From positions 489,480-553,479 of the forward strand of contig NZ_SRHX01000001.1 in the NCBI RefSeq assembly GCF_004565475.1: 64,000 nt of DNA. Direction: 5' to 3'. Made by a program: the position numbers and the translations under genes. The stretch comes from Lonepinella koalarum (lineage in GTDB: Bacteria > Pseudomonadota > Gammaproteobacteria > Enterobacterales > Pasteurellaceae). The notes beneath the pieces were generated by a model. The model did no database searches, was not told the origin of the DNA, and saw only the letters and a list, made by a program, of their open reading frames with translations. Positions 21,326 to 32,118 of the stretch are shown in pieces. Within the stretch, counting starts at the first letter, position 1. Each line of letters begins with the position of its first letter.

Positions 21326-22696
21326 ATGACAAAACATTATGATTATTTAGCTATCGGTGGCGGTAGTGGTGGGATTGCCTCGATTAACCGTGCGGCGAGT
21401 TATGGTAAAAAATGTGCGATTATTGAAGCAAAACACTTAGGTGGCACTTGTGTTAATGTCGGTTGTGTACCGAAAAAAGTGATGTTCTATGGTGCGCAAG
21501 TCGCCGAAGCGATTCATCATTATGCCCCTGATTATGGCTTTGATGTGAACGTCAATAAATTCGATTTTTCAAAATTAGTTGAAAGCCGTCAAGCCTATAT
21601 CGGTCGTATTCATACCTCATACGGTAATGTGTTAGGTAAAAATAATGTAGATGTGTTAAACGGCTTTGCTAAATTTGTCGATGCTAAAACCATTGAAGTC
21701 AGTTATGCAGATGGTTCAAGCGAACAAGTTAGCGCTGATCATATTTTAATTGCTACGGGTGGTCGTCCGAGCATTCCAAAGCTAAAAGGCGCAGAATATG
21801 GCATCACTTCGGATGGTGTGTTTGCCTTAACGGCATTACCAAAATCCGTTGCGATTGTAGGGGCAGGTTATATTGCGGTAGAACTGGCTGGTGTATTGAA
21901 TAGCTTTGGTGTCGAAACCCATTTATTTGTACGTCAACATGCGCCATTACGTACTCAAGATCCATTAATCGTAGAAACCTTATTAGAAGTGTTAGCACAA
22001 GATGGCATTCAATTACATACTCAGGCTATTCCTGAAGAAGTGATGAAAAATGCAGACGGCACGTTGACCTTGAAACTTAAAGACGGTCGTGAAAGCACGG
22101 TAGAAAGTCTGATATGGGCGATTGGTCGTGAACCCGCAACCGATGTGATTAATTTACAAGCTACTGGTGTGGCAACTAATGAATGTGGTTTTATTAAAGT
22201 GGATAAATTCCAAAATACCAATGTACCGAACATCTATGCGGTAGGTGATATTATTGAAGGGGGTATTGAATTAACGCCTGTGGCAGTAGCGGCTGGTCGT
22301 CGTTTATCTGAACGTTTATTTAACAATAAACCAAACGAACATTTGGATTACAATCTTGTGCCGACGGTGATATTTAGCCATCCACCAATTGGTACGATCG
22401 GCTTAACTGAACCACAAGCGATTGAGCAATATGGTGCAGAAAATGTTAAAGTGTATAAATCATCATTTACTGCAATGTACACCGCGGTTACTCAACACCG
22501 CCAACCTTGCCGCATGAAACTGGTTTGTGTTGGTCAAGAAGAAAAAGTGGTGGGCTTACACGGTATTGGTTTTGGGGTAGATGAAATGATTCAAGGTTTT
22601 GCGGTAGCCATTAAAATGGGTGCAACTAAAGCCGATTTTGATAACACCGTTGCCATTCACCCGACAGGTTCGGAAGAATTTGTCACCATGCGTTAA
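21326..22696 (+). CDS. gor: glutathione-disulfide reductase
   Basis: 456 residues. FAD-binding [14 protein letters not shown] is followed by the redox-active disulfide motif [15 protein letters not shown] (Cys about 42 and 47). The NADPH domain has [17 protein letters not shown]. The C-terminal active-site HPTGSEE carries the catalytic His-Glu pair. It regenerates reduced glutathione with NADPH. An AAAGGAAAG ribosome site is present, and the 125-nt upstream gap can hold its own promoter. Confidence 0.95.
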   Translation: MTKHYDYLAIGGGSGGIASINRAASYGKKCAIIEAKHLGGTCVNVGCVPKKVMFYGAQVAEAIHHYAPDYGFDVNVNKFDFSKLVESRQAYIGRIHTSYGNVLGKNNVDVLNGFAKFVDAKTIEVSYADGSSEQVSADHILIATGGRPSIPKLKGAEYGITSDGVFALTALPKSVAIVGAGYIAVELAGVLNSFGVETHLFVRQHAPLRTQDPLIVETLLEVLAQDGIQLHTQAIPEEVMKNADGTLTLKLKDGRESTVESLIWAIGREPATDVINLQATGVATNECGFIKVDKFQNTNVPNIYAVGDIIEGGIELTPVAVAAGRRLSERLFNNKPNEHLDYNLVPTVIFSHPPIGTIGLTEPQAIEQYGAENVKVYKSSFTAMYTAVTQHRQPCRMKLVCVGQEEKVVGLHGIGFGVDEMIQGFAVAIKMGATKADFDNTVAIHPTGSEEFVTMR

Positions 22697-22705
22697 CATC
22701 ATTCT

Positions 22706-22738
22706 AAGGCTAGCAACACGTTCTATTTTGCTAGCCTT
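22706..22738. terminator. bidirectional terminator between gor and the GT9 gene
   Basis: AAGGCTAGCAA pairs with TTGCTAGCCTT across a short loop. T runs follow on the plus side. The stem overlaps the stop of the convergent minus-strand gene. Confidence 0.8.
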
Positions 22739-23780
22739 AATTTTGCTTTTCCACGCCCCATTGTTGTTGCATAAATGGAATAATTTTTTTTAAACAATCC
22801 TGAATGGGAATGACAGTTAAATTTTTTTCCACCTCTTTGCGAAAAGGCGGGCAAAAAGCAATATGACGATCTGGTTGATTAATTGGTCGCCAGCGACGTG
22901 GGATAGCAGATAAACGGCTTGGGTAAAAACCAATTGTCGGAATATTCAATGCGCCACAAATATGTAATGGACCTGTCGATCCCGCAATAAATAAATCTGC
23001 ACAAGCTAAGGAATGAGTAAAATCTTGCAGACCATTATTTTGGTCGTAAATAACAATATTTTTGTTACTCACCATTTCTGCTAATTGATGAGCCTTTTCA
23101 CTTTCGTTTGGACCCGCAGTTAGCACAATATGACAATCAAATTCTGCTAAAATCCCATGAATTAATTCTACATACTGATTTAACGATAAACTATTTGCTG
23201 AGCCCCCTGTACCACTATGTACAAACAGCCATTTCTTACTTTGATCAATATTTAGTTGCTGACTTAATAAAATTCGCTGATTTTGCACCGCAGTTTTAGC
23301 TAGTACTAAATAAGGAGGTTGTGGTTCAACTACAGTAATTTTATGATCTTTTAAAAATTGGCGCGCTAAATCCATATTATATTCAAACTCTGCCTTTTCC
23401 GAACGAGAACGGCGTTGTGTTAGGCGATGGTTATATAAAAATTGAAATAATTTCGTGGCGGGCGCAAGACGATATTTTATACCAGATTGCCATGTTAGTT
23501 TAGCGTTATACCAATCAGACACAAAACTAATTACGGCATCAAATCTTGTTGTTTTAATGTGGCTTAAAGTGCGGTGAAATTCTACAGAATTTTTTTTATC
23601 TTTACTGTCAATAATGATATTGTCAATATAAGGGCAAAGTTGTGCTAAAGGGGCGGTGTAATTAGGTACTAAAGCAGTAATTTTGATATTCGGTTCAGAC
23701 TGTTTGATTAACGCTAACGCAGGGAAAATCAGCATAAAATCGCCGATTTTATCATTGCGAATAACAAGAAGATGTTGCAT
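22737..23780 (-). CDS. glycosyltransferase family 9 (heptosyltransferase-like)
   Basis: 347 residues. The N-terminal VIRNDKIGDFMLIFPALALIK and C-terminal AGSTGPLHICGALNIPTIGFYPSR are GT9 signatures: the glycine-rich acceptor end and the ADP-heptose-binding D/SGxxHxxxAL region. It probably adds heptose or a related sugar to lipooligosaccharide at the cytoplasmic face of the inner membrane. It stands alone here, with an AGGAAAG ribosome site, and the exact linkage is unknown. Confidence 0.85.
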   Translation of the reverse strand: MQHLLVIRNDKIGDFMLIFPALALIKQSEPNIKITALVPNYTAPLAQLCPYIDNIIIDSKDKKNSVEFHRTLSHIKTTRFDAVISFVSDWYNAKLTWQSGIKYRLAPATKLFQFLYNHRLTQRRSRSEKAEFEYNMDLARQFLKDHKITVVEPQPPYLVLAKTAVQNQRILLSQQLNIDQSKKWLFVHSGTGGSANSLSLNQYVELIHGILAEFDCHIVLTAGPNESEKAHQLAEMVSNKNIVIYDQNNGLQDFTHSLACADLFIAGSTGPLHICGALNIPTIGFYPSRLSAIPRRWRPINQPDRHIAFCPPFRKEVEKNLTVIPIQDCLKKIIPFMQQQWGVEKQN

Positions 23781-23901
23781 AGGGCTTTCCTAAAAGATTG
23801 TTTAGATTATTATAAACCTAAATAAAGTGGCAAGCCACAACGTGATACTGAGATTTACCGTTCTTACAAACCTACAAAATCCTATAAATAACTATAAAAA
23901 G

Positions 23902-25223
23902 CTATAAATTGGATCTTTGTTGTATTCCTACTTCAACCTTGCTGGTTACAATCTGATTTATTGCTAAATCGGATTGTATTGCCGTCAAGTCCATAGGCGT
24001 AAATTCGGGCAGAACTTGCCCTATTTGTTTTTCCATTAAGCGTAATAAATTTATTGAAGCATTATAATCACGATTTATTTTCGCACCGCAATGTTCACAA
24101 CAATAAATTCGCTCACTTAATTTCAATTCTTTTTTAATTGAACCGCATTGACTACACGTTTTTGAACTTGGATAAAATCTATCTGCAAAAATAATCTGTT
24201 TCCCATTATATTTTGGTTTGTATTCAAGCTGTCTTCTAAACTCGTAGAAACTTACATCAGCAATAGACTTCGCTAATTGATGATTTTTCATCATTCCTTT
24301 TACATTTAAATCTTCTAAACAGATATAATCAGCCTGTTTGATGATTGACGAACTCAGTTTATGGGAAAAATCATTGCGAACATTTGCTATTCGCCGATGT
24401 AATTTAGCTAGTTTTAAACTTGCTTTTAGATAATTCGCCGACTTTTTCGTTTTATCACCTTTGGTTTTTGGGTGTTGTTTTTTACTTAATTGTCTGCTTT
24501 TGGTTTTAAGTTTACGTGCAAGTTTAGCTAATGGCTTAGGTGATTTTATTTCTAAGCCATTAGATAAACTTACAAAAGATTTCAATCCCACATCAATCCC
24601 TAAGCCTAATTTTGTTTTAGGCTGTGGCTGATAATTTTCTTCAGCAATGGATACACTAAATGATGCATAATATTTATCGCCATTTTGGCTAATGGTTACG
24701 CTATTGATTTTTCCAGAAAATCTTAATCTTTCGCTTAATTTCACATAACCAAGATTAGGCACTTTTAGATATTGAGCGTTACATTCAGTGATGATTTTCT
24801 TGTATTTTTTAGAATTTTTGTTGGTGTCAGATAACACAACCTGATCGCCACCAATGTAGTAGCTACCAGCATTATCACGTTTTTTCTTAAACTGTGGATA
24901 GCTTACTTTACCTTGTTTTAAGTCTCGGAAAAATTTTTGAAAAGCTAAATTCAAATTAAGGAAAGGTTGTTGCATGGCATATTTACTGACTTCATATACA
25001 AAAGGAAATTGAGTTTTTTTGATCGCATTAAATCTTTCTTTAAATCTAAATGTGTTTTTTTAATGCCTTGTTTGTAATATTCTTGCCATTTGGCTAATCC
25101 CCAATTATAGGCAAGACGAGAACAACCAAACGCTTTTCTAAAATGCGTTTTAGCTTTCTTATTCGGATAAATTTCAATCTTATGAGAAAGACTGATAATG
25201 TTATTATTCTCCGACATTTTCAA
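23902..25223 (-). pseudogene. tnpB: tnpB of IS607 copy 1, frameshifted
   Basis: Compared with the intact copy at 40092-41414, one T is missing near 25033 (AAATCTTTC here, AAATTCTTTC there). This shifts the frame after about residue 61 and leaves a 90-residue fragment and a 357-residue fragment (24975-23902). The long fragment keeps the RuvC-like parts GIDVGLKSFVSLS, ICLEDLNVKG and the four-Cys zinc ribbon ending in NRDYNAS, but lacks the normal N-terminus. A working nuclease is unlikely unless the frameshift is bypassed. Confidence 0.88.
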
Positions 25224-25842
25224 TTATTACCTTTTGCATATCATCTAACAATTTTTTATTTTTCTTGCTACGACTACCGTATAATCTTGCCGAAAATACG
25301 GTAATAATTTGAAGAACATCTTTTGCAAGTTCTTCTTCAAATTTAATATTTTCATCACCTTTATTGATAATGATTACTTCCACATCTTTTACTTCACAGA
25401 TTGAAAACACTAATTCTGCACCAAAACGTAAAAGTCTATCTTTATGCCTTAGAACTAAGCGTTTAACTTTTCCGTCTAAAATAAGATTTAATAATTTTGT
25501 TAGACCTTTCTTATAGTAATTCATTCCACTACCAAGATCTTGAATAACTTCGTAATTAAAGCCTTGTTTAGAACAATAAAGTTCTAAAATTTGTACTTGA
25601 CGAACTAAATCTTCTTTTTGATCGTGGCTACTCACTCGAGCATAAGCAATGGTTTTCAAATCATCACGATTAAAAACAATATTATGGTTAATCGCTTTGA
25701 GCGTTTCAAGTTTATAGCGGCGATCACCGCCTTTTGTGAGCTCATCGGGCTTAAGCAAGCCTTTTTTATCCCAGTTTCGTAACGTTTGTATGGTTACGCC
25801 AAGCACTTTGCTCGCTTGACCAATGGAAAGAAGTTTGTTTAT
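25204..25842 (-). pseudogene. tnpA: tnpA (serine recombinase) of IS607 copy 1, start codon lost
   Basis: The frame matches the 212-residue recombinase of copy 2, but the start codon at 25842-25840 is ATA instead of ATG. The next possible start is a GTG at 25806, which would remove the first 12 residues including part of the MerR-like HTH (IGQASKVLGVTIQTLRNW). The catalytic serine region YARVSSHDQKEDL is intact. A few substitutions separate it from copy 2 (for example VLRHKDR for VLTHKDR). Confidence 0.75.
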
Positions 25843-25935
25843 TTTGGAAATTATAGCATAGAATCAATGGAACTGATTGTACTAAATTATTTAGATATTT
25901 ATAGAATTTTATAGATTTTATCTTTCAGTTTCTAA

Positions 25936-26046
25936 CCCTACACTGACGTACAGGGTTAAGCAAGTAACAATACTTCGCATCTTAACAATATAGATTAGCC
26001 ACAGCGTGGCGTTACCATGCTTAGCCCTGTACGTCAGTGCAGGGTT
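25936..26046. repeat. palindrome-bounded repeat element, copy B
   Basis: The left arm CCCTACACTGACGTACAGGG is the near-perfect inverse of the right arm CCCTGTACGTCAGTGCAGGG, so the 111-nt unit has terminal inverted repeats that are hairpins themselves. A third hairpin GCCAC-agc-GTGGC lies between. The core TTCGCATCTT and AGCGTGGCGTTA resembles copy A at 12585-12695. IS607 copy 1 sits in its left arm. Confidence 0.7.
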
Positions 26047-26084
26047 GATTGGGCTAATTCCACGTTGTTACTATTGTTTTCCCC

Positions 26085-26112
26085 TTGCTTTTTTAATAAA
26101 AAAATGTATAAT
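26085..26112 (+). promoter_or_regulatory. rpsP operon promoter
   Basis: TTGCTT (26085-26090), a 16-nt spacer and TATAAT (26107-26112), about 90 nt before rpsP. The leader contains a small GC-rich CTCC-ttcg-GGTG hairpin near 26160. Confidence 0.7.
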
Positions 26113-26208
26113 TCTCAGGCTTTTTGTCTATATATACAGAGAAAAAAGTAAGTATTCCTGCTCCTTCGGGTGGGTTTTCTTTTATGATTAAATAATTAGA
26201 GGAAGGTT

Positions 26209-26457
26209 ATGGTAACCATTCGTTTATCTCGTGGCGGAGCTAAAAAACGCCCATTTTATCAAATCGTTGTGGCTGACAGCCGTTCACCACGTGACGGTCG
26301 TTTTATTGAGCGTGTCGGCTTTTTCAACCCGTTAGCAACGGGTAATGCTGAACGTTTACGTTTAGATTTAGATCGTGTTAATGCGTGGTTAGAAAAAGGT
26401 GCAAGCCTATCTGATCGTGTTTCTTCTTTAGTGAAAGAAGTACAAAAAGCAGCATAA
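26209..26457 (+). CDS. rpsP: 30S ribosomal protein S16
   Basis: 82 residues starting [23 protein letters not shown], the universal S16 N-terminus. A GAGGAAGG ribosome site precedes it. It is the first gene of the conserved rpsP-rimM-trmD-rplS operon. Confidence 0.97.
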   Translation: MVTIRLSRGGAKKRPFYQIVVADSRSPRDGRFIERVGFFNPLATGNAERLRLDLDRVNAWLEKGASLSDRVSSLVKEVQKAA

Positions 26458-26485
26458 TTAAACGATTTGAGTATAGGTGATGAAT

Positions 26486-27013
26486 ATGGAACAGCAACGT
26501 ATTGAAGTGGTCGGTAAATTAGGTTCGACCTACGGTATTCGTGGTTGGCTTCGTATTTATTCATCCACTGAATCTGCTGAAAACATTTTTGCTTATCAAC
26601 CTTGGTTTTTGAAAATCAAAGGACAATGGCAAGCCACAGCATTAGAAAGCTGGAAACATCATAATCACGAGCTGATTGTTAAATTAAAAAATGTCAATGA
26701 TCGTGAGACGGCACAAACCTTAACTAATGTAGAAATTGGCGTAGATTTGTCGGTTTTTCCTGCATTGCAAGACGGCGATTATTATTGGCACGATTTAATC
26801 GGTTGCCAAGTGGTCAATTTACAAGGTTATACCATGGGAACAGTGTCCGAAATGATGGAAACAGGTTCTAATGATGTATTAGTGGTCAAAGCCACTCACA
26901 AAGATGCGTTCGGCAAACAAGAACGGTTGATTCCGTTTTTGTATGAACAAGTAGTTAAAAGAGTCGATCTCACCACAAAGACGATTGAAGTGGATTGGGA
27001 CGCTGGTTTCTAA
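26486..27013 (+). CDS. rimM: ribosome maturation factor RimM
   Basis: 175 residues from the ATG before [19 protein letters not shown]. In-frame GTG and ATG codons at 26477 and 26480 overlap the AGGTGA ribosome site and are rejected. The N-terminal RimM domain and C-terminal PRC-barrel ([14 protein letters not shown] and [11 protein letters not shown]) are complete. It assists 30S head assembly with S19. Second gene of the operon. Confidence 0.95.
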   Translation: MEQQRIEVVGKLGSTYGIRGWLRIYSSTESAENIFAYQPWFLKIKGQWQATALESWKHHNHELIVKLKNVNDRETAQTLTNVEIGVDLSVFPALQDGDYYWHDLIGCQVVNLQGYTMGTVSEMMETGSNDVLVVKATHKDAFGKQERLIPFLYEQVVKRVDLTTKTIEVDWDAGF

Positions 27014-27062
27014 TCTCAGGTACGCTGTGGCGCTTTTAAAGTAGTAACATTCGGAGACAATT

Positions 27063-27839
27063 ATGTTTATAGGGATCGTCACCCTGTTTCCTGAAATGTT
27101 TAAAGCAATAACAGAATTTGGGGTAACAGGTAGAGCAGTTAAACAGCATTTACTGAATGTGCAATGTGTCAATCCGCGAGATTTTACCTTGGATAAACAC
27201 AAAACTGTGGATGACCGCCCTTATGGGGGTGGACCGGGTATGTTGATGATGGTGCAGCCTTTACGGGATGCGATTCATCAAGCGAAAAATCTAGCAAATG
27301 CACATAACACAGGCAGTAAACAGGTTGGTGATAAAAAAACTAAAGTCATTTACCTTTCACCGCAAGGTCGTAAACTCGATCAAGTCGGCGTAAAAGAACT
27401 GGCACAAAATGAGCAACTCATTTTAGTCTGTGGACGTTACGAGGGTATTGATGAACGATTGATCCAAACGGAAATTGATGAAGAATGGTCAGTCGGAGAT
27501 TATGTGCTAACAGGAGGGGAATTACCTGCCATGACATTGATTGATGCGGTGGCAAGATTTATTCCCGGAGTATTAGGCAAACAAGCCTCCGCACAGGAAG
27601 ATTCCTTTGCCACGGGATTATTGGATTGTCCGCATTATACTCGTCCTGAAGTGTTAGATGATTTAACCGTACCAAGCGTGTTACTTTCAGGCAATCACGA
27701 ACAAATTCGCAAATGGCGATTACAACAATCTCTTGCGCGAACGTGGTTACGCCGCCCTGAGCTACTGGAAAAACTAGCTCTGACTGACGAACAAAAGAAA
27801 CTGCTGAAACAGATTAAATCTGAACAAGAGACAATCTGA
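27063..27839 (+). CDS. trmD: tRNA (guanine37-N1)-methyltransferase
   Basis: 258 residues. It shows the SPOUT trefoil-knot motifs: [14 protein letters not shown], then [11 protein letters not shown] and the [15 protein letters not shown] stretch. It methylates G37 next to the anticodon and prevents +1 frameshifting. A CGGAGA ribosome site is present. Third gene of the ribosomal operon. Confidence 0.97.
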   Translation: MFIGIVTLFPEMFKAITEFGVTGRAVKQHLLNVQCVNPRDFTLDKHKTVDDRPYGGGPGMLMMVQPLRDAIHQAKNLANAHNTGSKQVGDKKTKVIYLSPQGRKLDQVGVKELAQNEQLILVCGRYEGIDERLIQTEIDEEWSVGDYVLTGGELPAMTLIDAVARFIPGVLGKQASAQEDSFATGLLDCPHYTRPEVLDDLTVPSVLLSGNHEQIRKWRLQQSLARTWLRRPELLEKLALTDEQKKLLKQIKSEQETI

Positions 27840-27883
27840 AACAGCTTAATCAGTTAATTCTAGTATGAAAAAAGGTTTAAAAA

Positions 27884-28234
27884 ATGAGCAACATCATTAA
27901 ACAACTTGAACAAGAACAATTAAAACAAAACATTCCTAGCTTCCGTCCGGGTGACACTTTAGAAGTGAAAGTATGGGTGGTTGAAGGTTCTAAGAAACGT
28001 TTGCAAGCATTCGAAGGCGTGGTTATTGCAATTCGTAACCGTGGCTTGCATAGTGCATTTACGTTACGTAAAGTATCAAACGGTACTGGCGTTGAACGTG
28101 TTTTCCAAACTCACTCACCAGCGATTGACAGCATTGCTGTAAAACGTAAAGGTGCGGTACGTAAAGCGAAACTTTACTACTTACGTGAGCGTTCAGGTAA
28201 ATCTGCACGTATTAAAGAACGTTTGGGTGCATAA
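27884..28234 (+). CDS. rplS: 50S ribosomal protein L19
   Basis: 116 residues, [18 protein letters not shown], with [19 protein letters not shown] and the [20 protein letters not shown] core. Last gene of the rpsP operon and directly followed by a strong intrinsic terminator. Confidence 0.97.
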   Translation: MSNIIKQLEQEQLKQNIPSFRPGDTLEVKVWVVEGSKKRLQAFEGVVIAIRNRGLHSAFTLRKVSNGTGVERVFQTHSPAIDSIAVKRKGAVRKAKLYYLRERSGKSARIKERLGA

Positions 28235-28255
28235 TTTTAAGATTGCTATACTTAC

Positions 28256-28284
28256 AAAAGGCTTGGGTTTTCCAAGCCTTTTTG
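28256..28284 (+). terminator. rpsP operon terminator
   Basis: AAAAGGCTTGG and CCAAGCCTTTTT form an 11-bp stem with a GTTTT loop and a T tail. Confidence 0.9.
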
Positions 28285-28344
28285 CTTTTCTTTCCCAACT
28301 TTGTATTTATTCTGTTAAAATTTAGCCAAATAGCATATAAATCT

Positions 28345-28360
28345 TTTAACTAGATCACAT
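28345..28360 (+). promoter_or_regulatory. possible CRP site upstream of sdaC
   Basis: TTTTA-ACTAGA-TCACA has a perfect right half-site and a weak left one relative to TGTGA-N6-TCACA. It lies about 95 nt before sdaC, a gene class often under CRP control. Confidence 0.4.
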
Positions 28361-28455
28361 TTTCGATATTTATTTCTGACATTGCTTGATTTTTGGAATA
28401 TTATACGCGCGGATTAATTTTTTAGTAACTATTATAAATGCGTTAAGGAGTTTAT

Positions 28456-29700
28456 ATGTCCTCAAATCAACATTCCATGAAATGGACTAAATTTAACATT
28501 GCTTGGATGATTAATTTATTTGGTACCGCGGTGGGAGCGGGGGTATTATTTTTGCCAATTAATGCGGGACGAGCGGGTTTTTGGCCATTAGTAATTATGG
28601 CGGTTCTGGTCGGACCAATGACGTATTTTGCACACCGTGGTTTATCTCGTTTTGTTTTATCATCTGCTAAACCGGGTAGCGATATTACCGAAGTCGTAGA
28701 AGAGCATTTTGGTAAAACGGCAGGGAAATTAATTACGTTATTATATTTCTTTGCTATTTTCCCAATTTTATTAATCTATGGTAATGGGATTACTAATACG
28801 GTGGATTCTTTTATTGTGAACCAATTAGGGATGGCTTCACCTAACCGAGTATTACTTTCTTTTGTGTTAATTGCGGCGTTAATTTCAGTCATGTTGACGA
28901 ATGAACGCGTGATGTTAAAGCTCACTGAATGGTTAGTTTATCCGTTGGTTTTGATTCTTTTTGCTTTATCTATTTATTTGATTCCTGAATGGAATGGCGC
29001 TATGTTACAGGAAATGCCGACTACCAGTGGTTTTATTACTACGCTTTGGATTACCATTCCGGTATTGGTTTTCTCATTTAACCATTCACCCGCGATTTCG
29101 GCTTTTTCTCAATCACAGCAACGTGAATATCAAGATCCGATTTTGGCTGAAAAATATGCCAGTAAAACCTTAAAAGGCTCAGCTACTATGTTGTTAGTTT
29201 TTGTGATGTTCTTTGTATTTAGTTGTGTACTCACGCTTACCCCAGCAGAATTAGCCTTGGCGAAAGAGCAAAATATTAGTATTTTATCTTTCTTAGCCAA
29301 TAAATTTGATAATCCGTATATTTCTTATTTTGGTCCGTTAGTGGCATTCTTTGCGATCACCAGTTCATTCTTTGGTCACTATTTAGGCGCGCGTGAGGGG
29401 TTAGAGGGGCTTTATATTAAAATGACGGATAATAAACAAATTAATCGTAAAAAACTTAACTATGGTACTGCCGTATTTTTCCTGTTTACCCTTTGGGGTG
29501 TGGCGGTGATGAATCCAAGTATTTTAGGCTTAATTGAATCTTTAGGCGGTCCGATTATTGCCATGATTCTGTTTATTATGCCGATGTATGCGATTAGAAA
29601 AGTACCGTCAATGCAACGCTATCAAGGACAATTAAGTAATGTCTTTGTCACCGTAATGGGGTTAATTGCGATTTCTGCGGTTGTCTATGGACTATTTTAG
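28456..29700 (+). CDS. sdaC: serine transporter SdaC
   Basis: 414 residues, eleven or so membrane segments. [23 protein letters not shown] and [13 protein letters not shown] match the HAAAP family SdaC/Tdc[17 protein letters not shown] supports SdaC. It imports L-serine with protons or sodium across the inner membrane. It has an AAGGAG ribosome site. sdaA follows, so uptake and deamination are encoded together. Confidence 0.9.
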   Translation: MSSNQHSMKWTKFNIAWMINLFGTAVGAGVLFLPINAGRAGFWPLVIMAVLVGPMTYFAHRGLSRFVLSSAKPGSDITEVVEEHFGKTAGKLITLLYFFAIFPILLIYGNGITNTVDSFIVNQLGMASPNRVLLSFVLIAALISVMLTNERVMLKLTEWLVYPLVLILFALSIYLIPEWNGAMLQEMPTTSGFITTLWITIPVLVFSFNHSPAISAFSQSQQREYQDPILAEKYASKTLKGSATMLLVFVMFFVFSCVLTLTPAELALAKEQNISILSFLANKFDNPYISYFGPLVAFFAITSSFFGHYLGAREGLEGLYIKMTDNKQINRKKLNYGTAVFFLFTLWGVAVMNPSILGLIESLGGPIIAMILFIMPMYAIRKVPSMQRYQGQLSNVFVTVMGLIAISAVVYGLF

Positions 29701-29793
29701 TTTAGCATTTAAGCTAAAATGCCGCTCTTTTGTATAATCACATTCCCTTTTTCATGATGGTTGAAGAAGGGAATTCTCAATGAGAAACATAAA

Positions 29794-31161
29794 ATGATTA
29801 GCGTATTTGATATGTTTAAAGTGGGTATCGGTCCGTCTAGCTCACACACCGTTGGACCGATGAAAGCAGGGAAACAATTTGTGGATGATTTGATTTCCCA
29901 ACTATTATTTGAGCAAGTGAACAAAATTCACGTAGATGTTTATGGTTCGTTATCTATGACTGGACGTGGACATAATACGGATACGGCGATTATTATGGGC
30001 TTAGCCGGTTATTTGCCAGAGGATGTGGATATTGAGTTAATTCCTAGATTTATTGCTGAATTAAAAAAAACCGCGGTATTACCCATTGCACAAGGTAAAA
30101 AAACAGTCACATTTAATTTTGATGAAAACATGATGTTTCATCAAACATTTTTATCTTTGCACGAAAATGGCATGAAAATCACCGCACTTAATGTGAAGAA
30201 TGACGTGATTTATCAAAAAACTTATTATTCTATTGGGGGCGGATTTATTGTTGATGAAGAACATTTTGGTCAACAAGAAAAACAGAAAGTTGATATTCCG
30301 TTTCCTTATCAAAATTCAGTAGATATTTTAAAGCACTGTAAAGAGAATGGGTTAGCTTTCTCCACCGTCGCGATGGAAAATGAAATCGCATTAAACGGGA
30401 AAGACGCGACTGAACAGCACCTACTTCGCGTTTGGAATACCATGCAAGCCTGTATTGAGCGAGGGTTACATACGGAAGGTATTTTACCCGGACCATTAAA
30501 AGTGCCTAGACGTGCAGCCTCCTTACACCGTATGTTGCAAGCTAATACTAATTTGTCAAATGATCCCATGCGGGTGATTGACTGGGTGAATATGTATGCA
30601 TTAGCGGTGAATGAAGAAAATGCAGCAGGTGGTCGGGTAGTCACTGCTCCAACCAATGGCGCTTGTGGGATTATTCCCGCGGTATTGTCTTATTATGAAA
30701 AATTTATTTCACCGATTAGTCAAGAAATTATTGAACGTTATTTATTAGCTTGTAGTATGATTGGTTCCTTATATAAAATGAATGCATCAATTTCCGGTGC
30801 AGAAGTCGGTTGTCAAGGGGAAGTCGGTGTGGCTTGTTCTATGGCAGCTGCGGGGTTAACCGAAATTTTTGGGGGCAGCCCTGAGCAGGTATGTATTGCC
30901 GCTGAAATTGCCATGGAGCATAATCTTGGATTAACCTGTGATCCAGTAGGAGGACAGGTACAAGTCCCTTGTATTGAACGTAATGCGATTGCATCAGTGA
31001 AAGCGATTAATGCTAGTCGCATGGCATTACGCCGTACCACAAACCCAAGAGTGACCTTAGATAAAGTGATTGAAACCATGTATGAAACCGGTAAGGATAT
31101 GAATTCAAAATACCGAGAAACATCACAGGGTGGCTTGGCAATTAAAGTCGTTTGTGATTAA
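29794..31161 (+). CDS. sdaA: L-serine ammonia-lyase (L-serine dehydratase)
   Basis: 455 residues from the ATG before ISVFDMFKVGIGPSSSHTVGPM. The open frame upstream starts with a TTG in an intergenic hairpin and is not used. The beta domain has the phosphate-type GPSSSHT motif. The alpha domain carries the Fe-S cysteines in NGACGIIPA, EVGCQGEVGVACSMA and TCDPVGGQVQVPC. It deaminates serine to pyruvate and ammonia. It lies 93 nt after sdaC. Confidence 0.95.
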   Translation: MISVFDMFKVGIGPSSSHTVGPMKAGKQFVDDLISQLLFEQVNKIHVDVYGSLSMTGRGHNTDTAIIMGLAGYLPEDVDIELIPRFIAELKKTAVLPIAQGKKTVTFNFDENMMFHQTFLSLHENGMKITALNVKNDVIYQKTYYSIGGGFIVDEEHFGQQEKQKVDIPFPYQNSVDILKHCKENGLAFSTVAMENEIALNGKDATEQHLLRVWNTMQACIERGLHTEGILPGPLKVPRRAASLHRMLQANTNLSNDPMRVIDWVNMYALAVNEENAAGGRVVTAPTNGACGIIPAVLSYYEKFISPISQEIIERYLLACSMIGSLYKMNASISGAEVGCQGEVGVACSMAAAGLTEIFGGSPEQVCIAAEIAMEHNLGLTCDPVGGQVQVPCIERNAIASVKAINASRMALRRTTNPRVTLDKVIETMYETGKDMNSKYRETSQGGLAIKVVCD

Positions 31162-31181
31162 ATGATTGTGCAGCTTCTATC

Positions 31182-31210
31182 AAGAGAAGATATTCATCTT
31201 CTCTTTTTTG
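31182..31210 (+). terminator. sdaA terminator
   Basis: AAGAGAAGAT and ATCTTCTCTT form a perfect 10-bp stem with loop ATTC, followed by TTTT. Confidence 0.9.
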
Positions 31211-31254
31211 TTTTAAAATAACCGCACTTTTATATTAAGATGTAAGGAAAAGAA

Positions 31255-32076
31255 ATGGTTTCGGAACGCTTTTATTTAAAAATGGAAGAACATTTTTTAT
31301 ATGTTCCCTATTACGATCATCATCGCCGTGTACGCGTATTACTGCCGAAAGGTTATCATAAAGATCAATGGCAACATTATCCGGTGGTGTATATGCACGA
31401 CGGACAAAATGTGTTTTATAGCAAAGAATCTTATTCGGGTTATTCGTGGAAGATTATTCCGACCATAAAAAAACATAAAGAATTTCCCCGCTTGATTATT
31501 GTAGGTATAGATAATGCGGGCACTGACCGCTTAGATGAATATTCGCCTTGGCAAGCCAGTGTCGGGCATACCGAGCAAGCCCGTAATACCGGCGGAAAAG
31601 GCGGTGAATATGGCGATTGGGTGGTAAATACCGTTAAACCTTTTATTGATCACCATTATCGCACTAAACCAGAACGCGAGCATACATTATTGGCGGGCAG
31701 TTCAATGGGAGGCATTATCACCGCTTATATGGGGTCCGCCTATCCCCATATTTTCGGGCATTTAGGTGTGTTCTCTTTAGCTTCTTGGTTTTGTGAAGGC
31801 GATTTTCTCCAGTTTACCCATCAACATCCTATTGATCGAGCGAGCCGTGTTTTTATTCAGGTTGGCACCAATGAAGGGGATGATGTGGATGCGCAATATA
31901 TTTATAACATGAGCCAAGCCTATATTGATTGCACGTTACGCTATTATCAATCTTTAATCAGAACGGGACATCCAGTTGATAATATCTGCTTGCGTATCAT
32001 GGCAAATGAAATTCATCATGAAAAATATTGGGCGGATCATTTTGTGGAATTTTTACAGTTTTCATTGGCGAGATAA
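31255..32076 (+). CDS. cytosolic esterase (putative esterase/esterase D-type hydrolase)
   Basis: 273 residues, no signal peptide. It has HDGQNVFY early and the GSSMGGIITAYMG nucleophile elbow (Ser about 148), then GTNEGDDVD and EIHHEKYW, which supply the likely Asp and His. This matches the PF00756 putative esterase family. The substrate is unknown. It has its own TAAGGAAAAG ribosome site, a USS just upstream and a terminator after it. Confidence 0.8.
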   Translation: MVSERFYLKMEEHFLYVPYYDHHRRVRVLLPKGYHKDQWQHYPVVYMHDGQNVFYSKESYSGYSWKIIPTIKKHKEFPRLIIVGIDNAGTDRLDEYSPWQASVGHTEQARNTGGKGGEYGDWVVNTVKPFIDHHYRTKPEREHTLLAGSSMGGIITAYMGSAYPHIFGHLGVFSLASWFCEGDFLQFTHQHPIDRASRVFIQVGTNEGDDVDAQYIYNMSQAYIDCTLRYYQSLIRTGHPVDNICLRIMANEIHHEKYWADHFVEFLQFSLAR

Positions 32077-32081
32077 CAGAA

Positions 32082-32105
32082 AACCTAGTACTTGGGTACT
32101 AGGTT
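32082..32105. terminator. bidirectional terminator after the esterase
   Basis: AACCTAGTAC and GTACTAGGTT form a 10-bp stem, between convergent genes. The arms match the right hairpin of repeat copy A (CCTAGTAC/GTACTAGG), so it may be a solo arm of that repeat family. Confidence 0.7.
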
Positions 32106-32118
32106 AAACAACAAATTA

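Larger units (their letters stand above)
23858..25937 (-). mobile_element. IS607-family element, copy 1 (decayed)
   Basis: A 2.08-kb element with gene order tnpA-tnpB on the minus strand. Its ends match copies 2 and 3: the right end starts CCGTTCTTACAAACCTA, the left end finishes TTTCAGTTTCTAACC. On the minus strand both ends carry GG, the IS607 core dinucleotide. Internal end repeats (CTATAAA series at the right end, TTTATAGA series at the left) are candidate recombinase sites. It inserted in the CCC of a palindromic repeat upstream of rpsP. tnpA has lost its ATG and tnpB is frameshifted. Confidence 0.9.
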
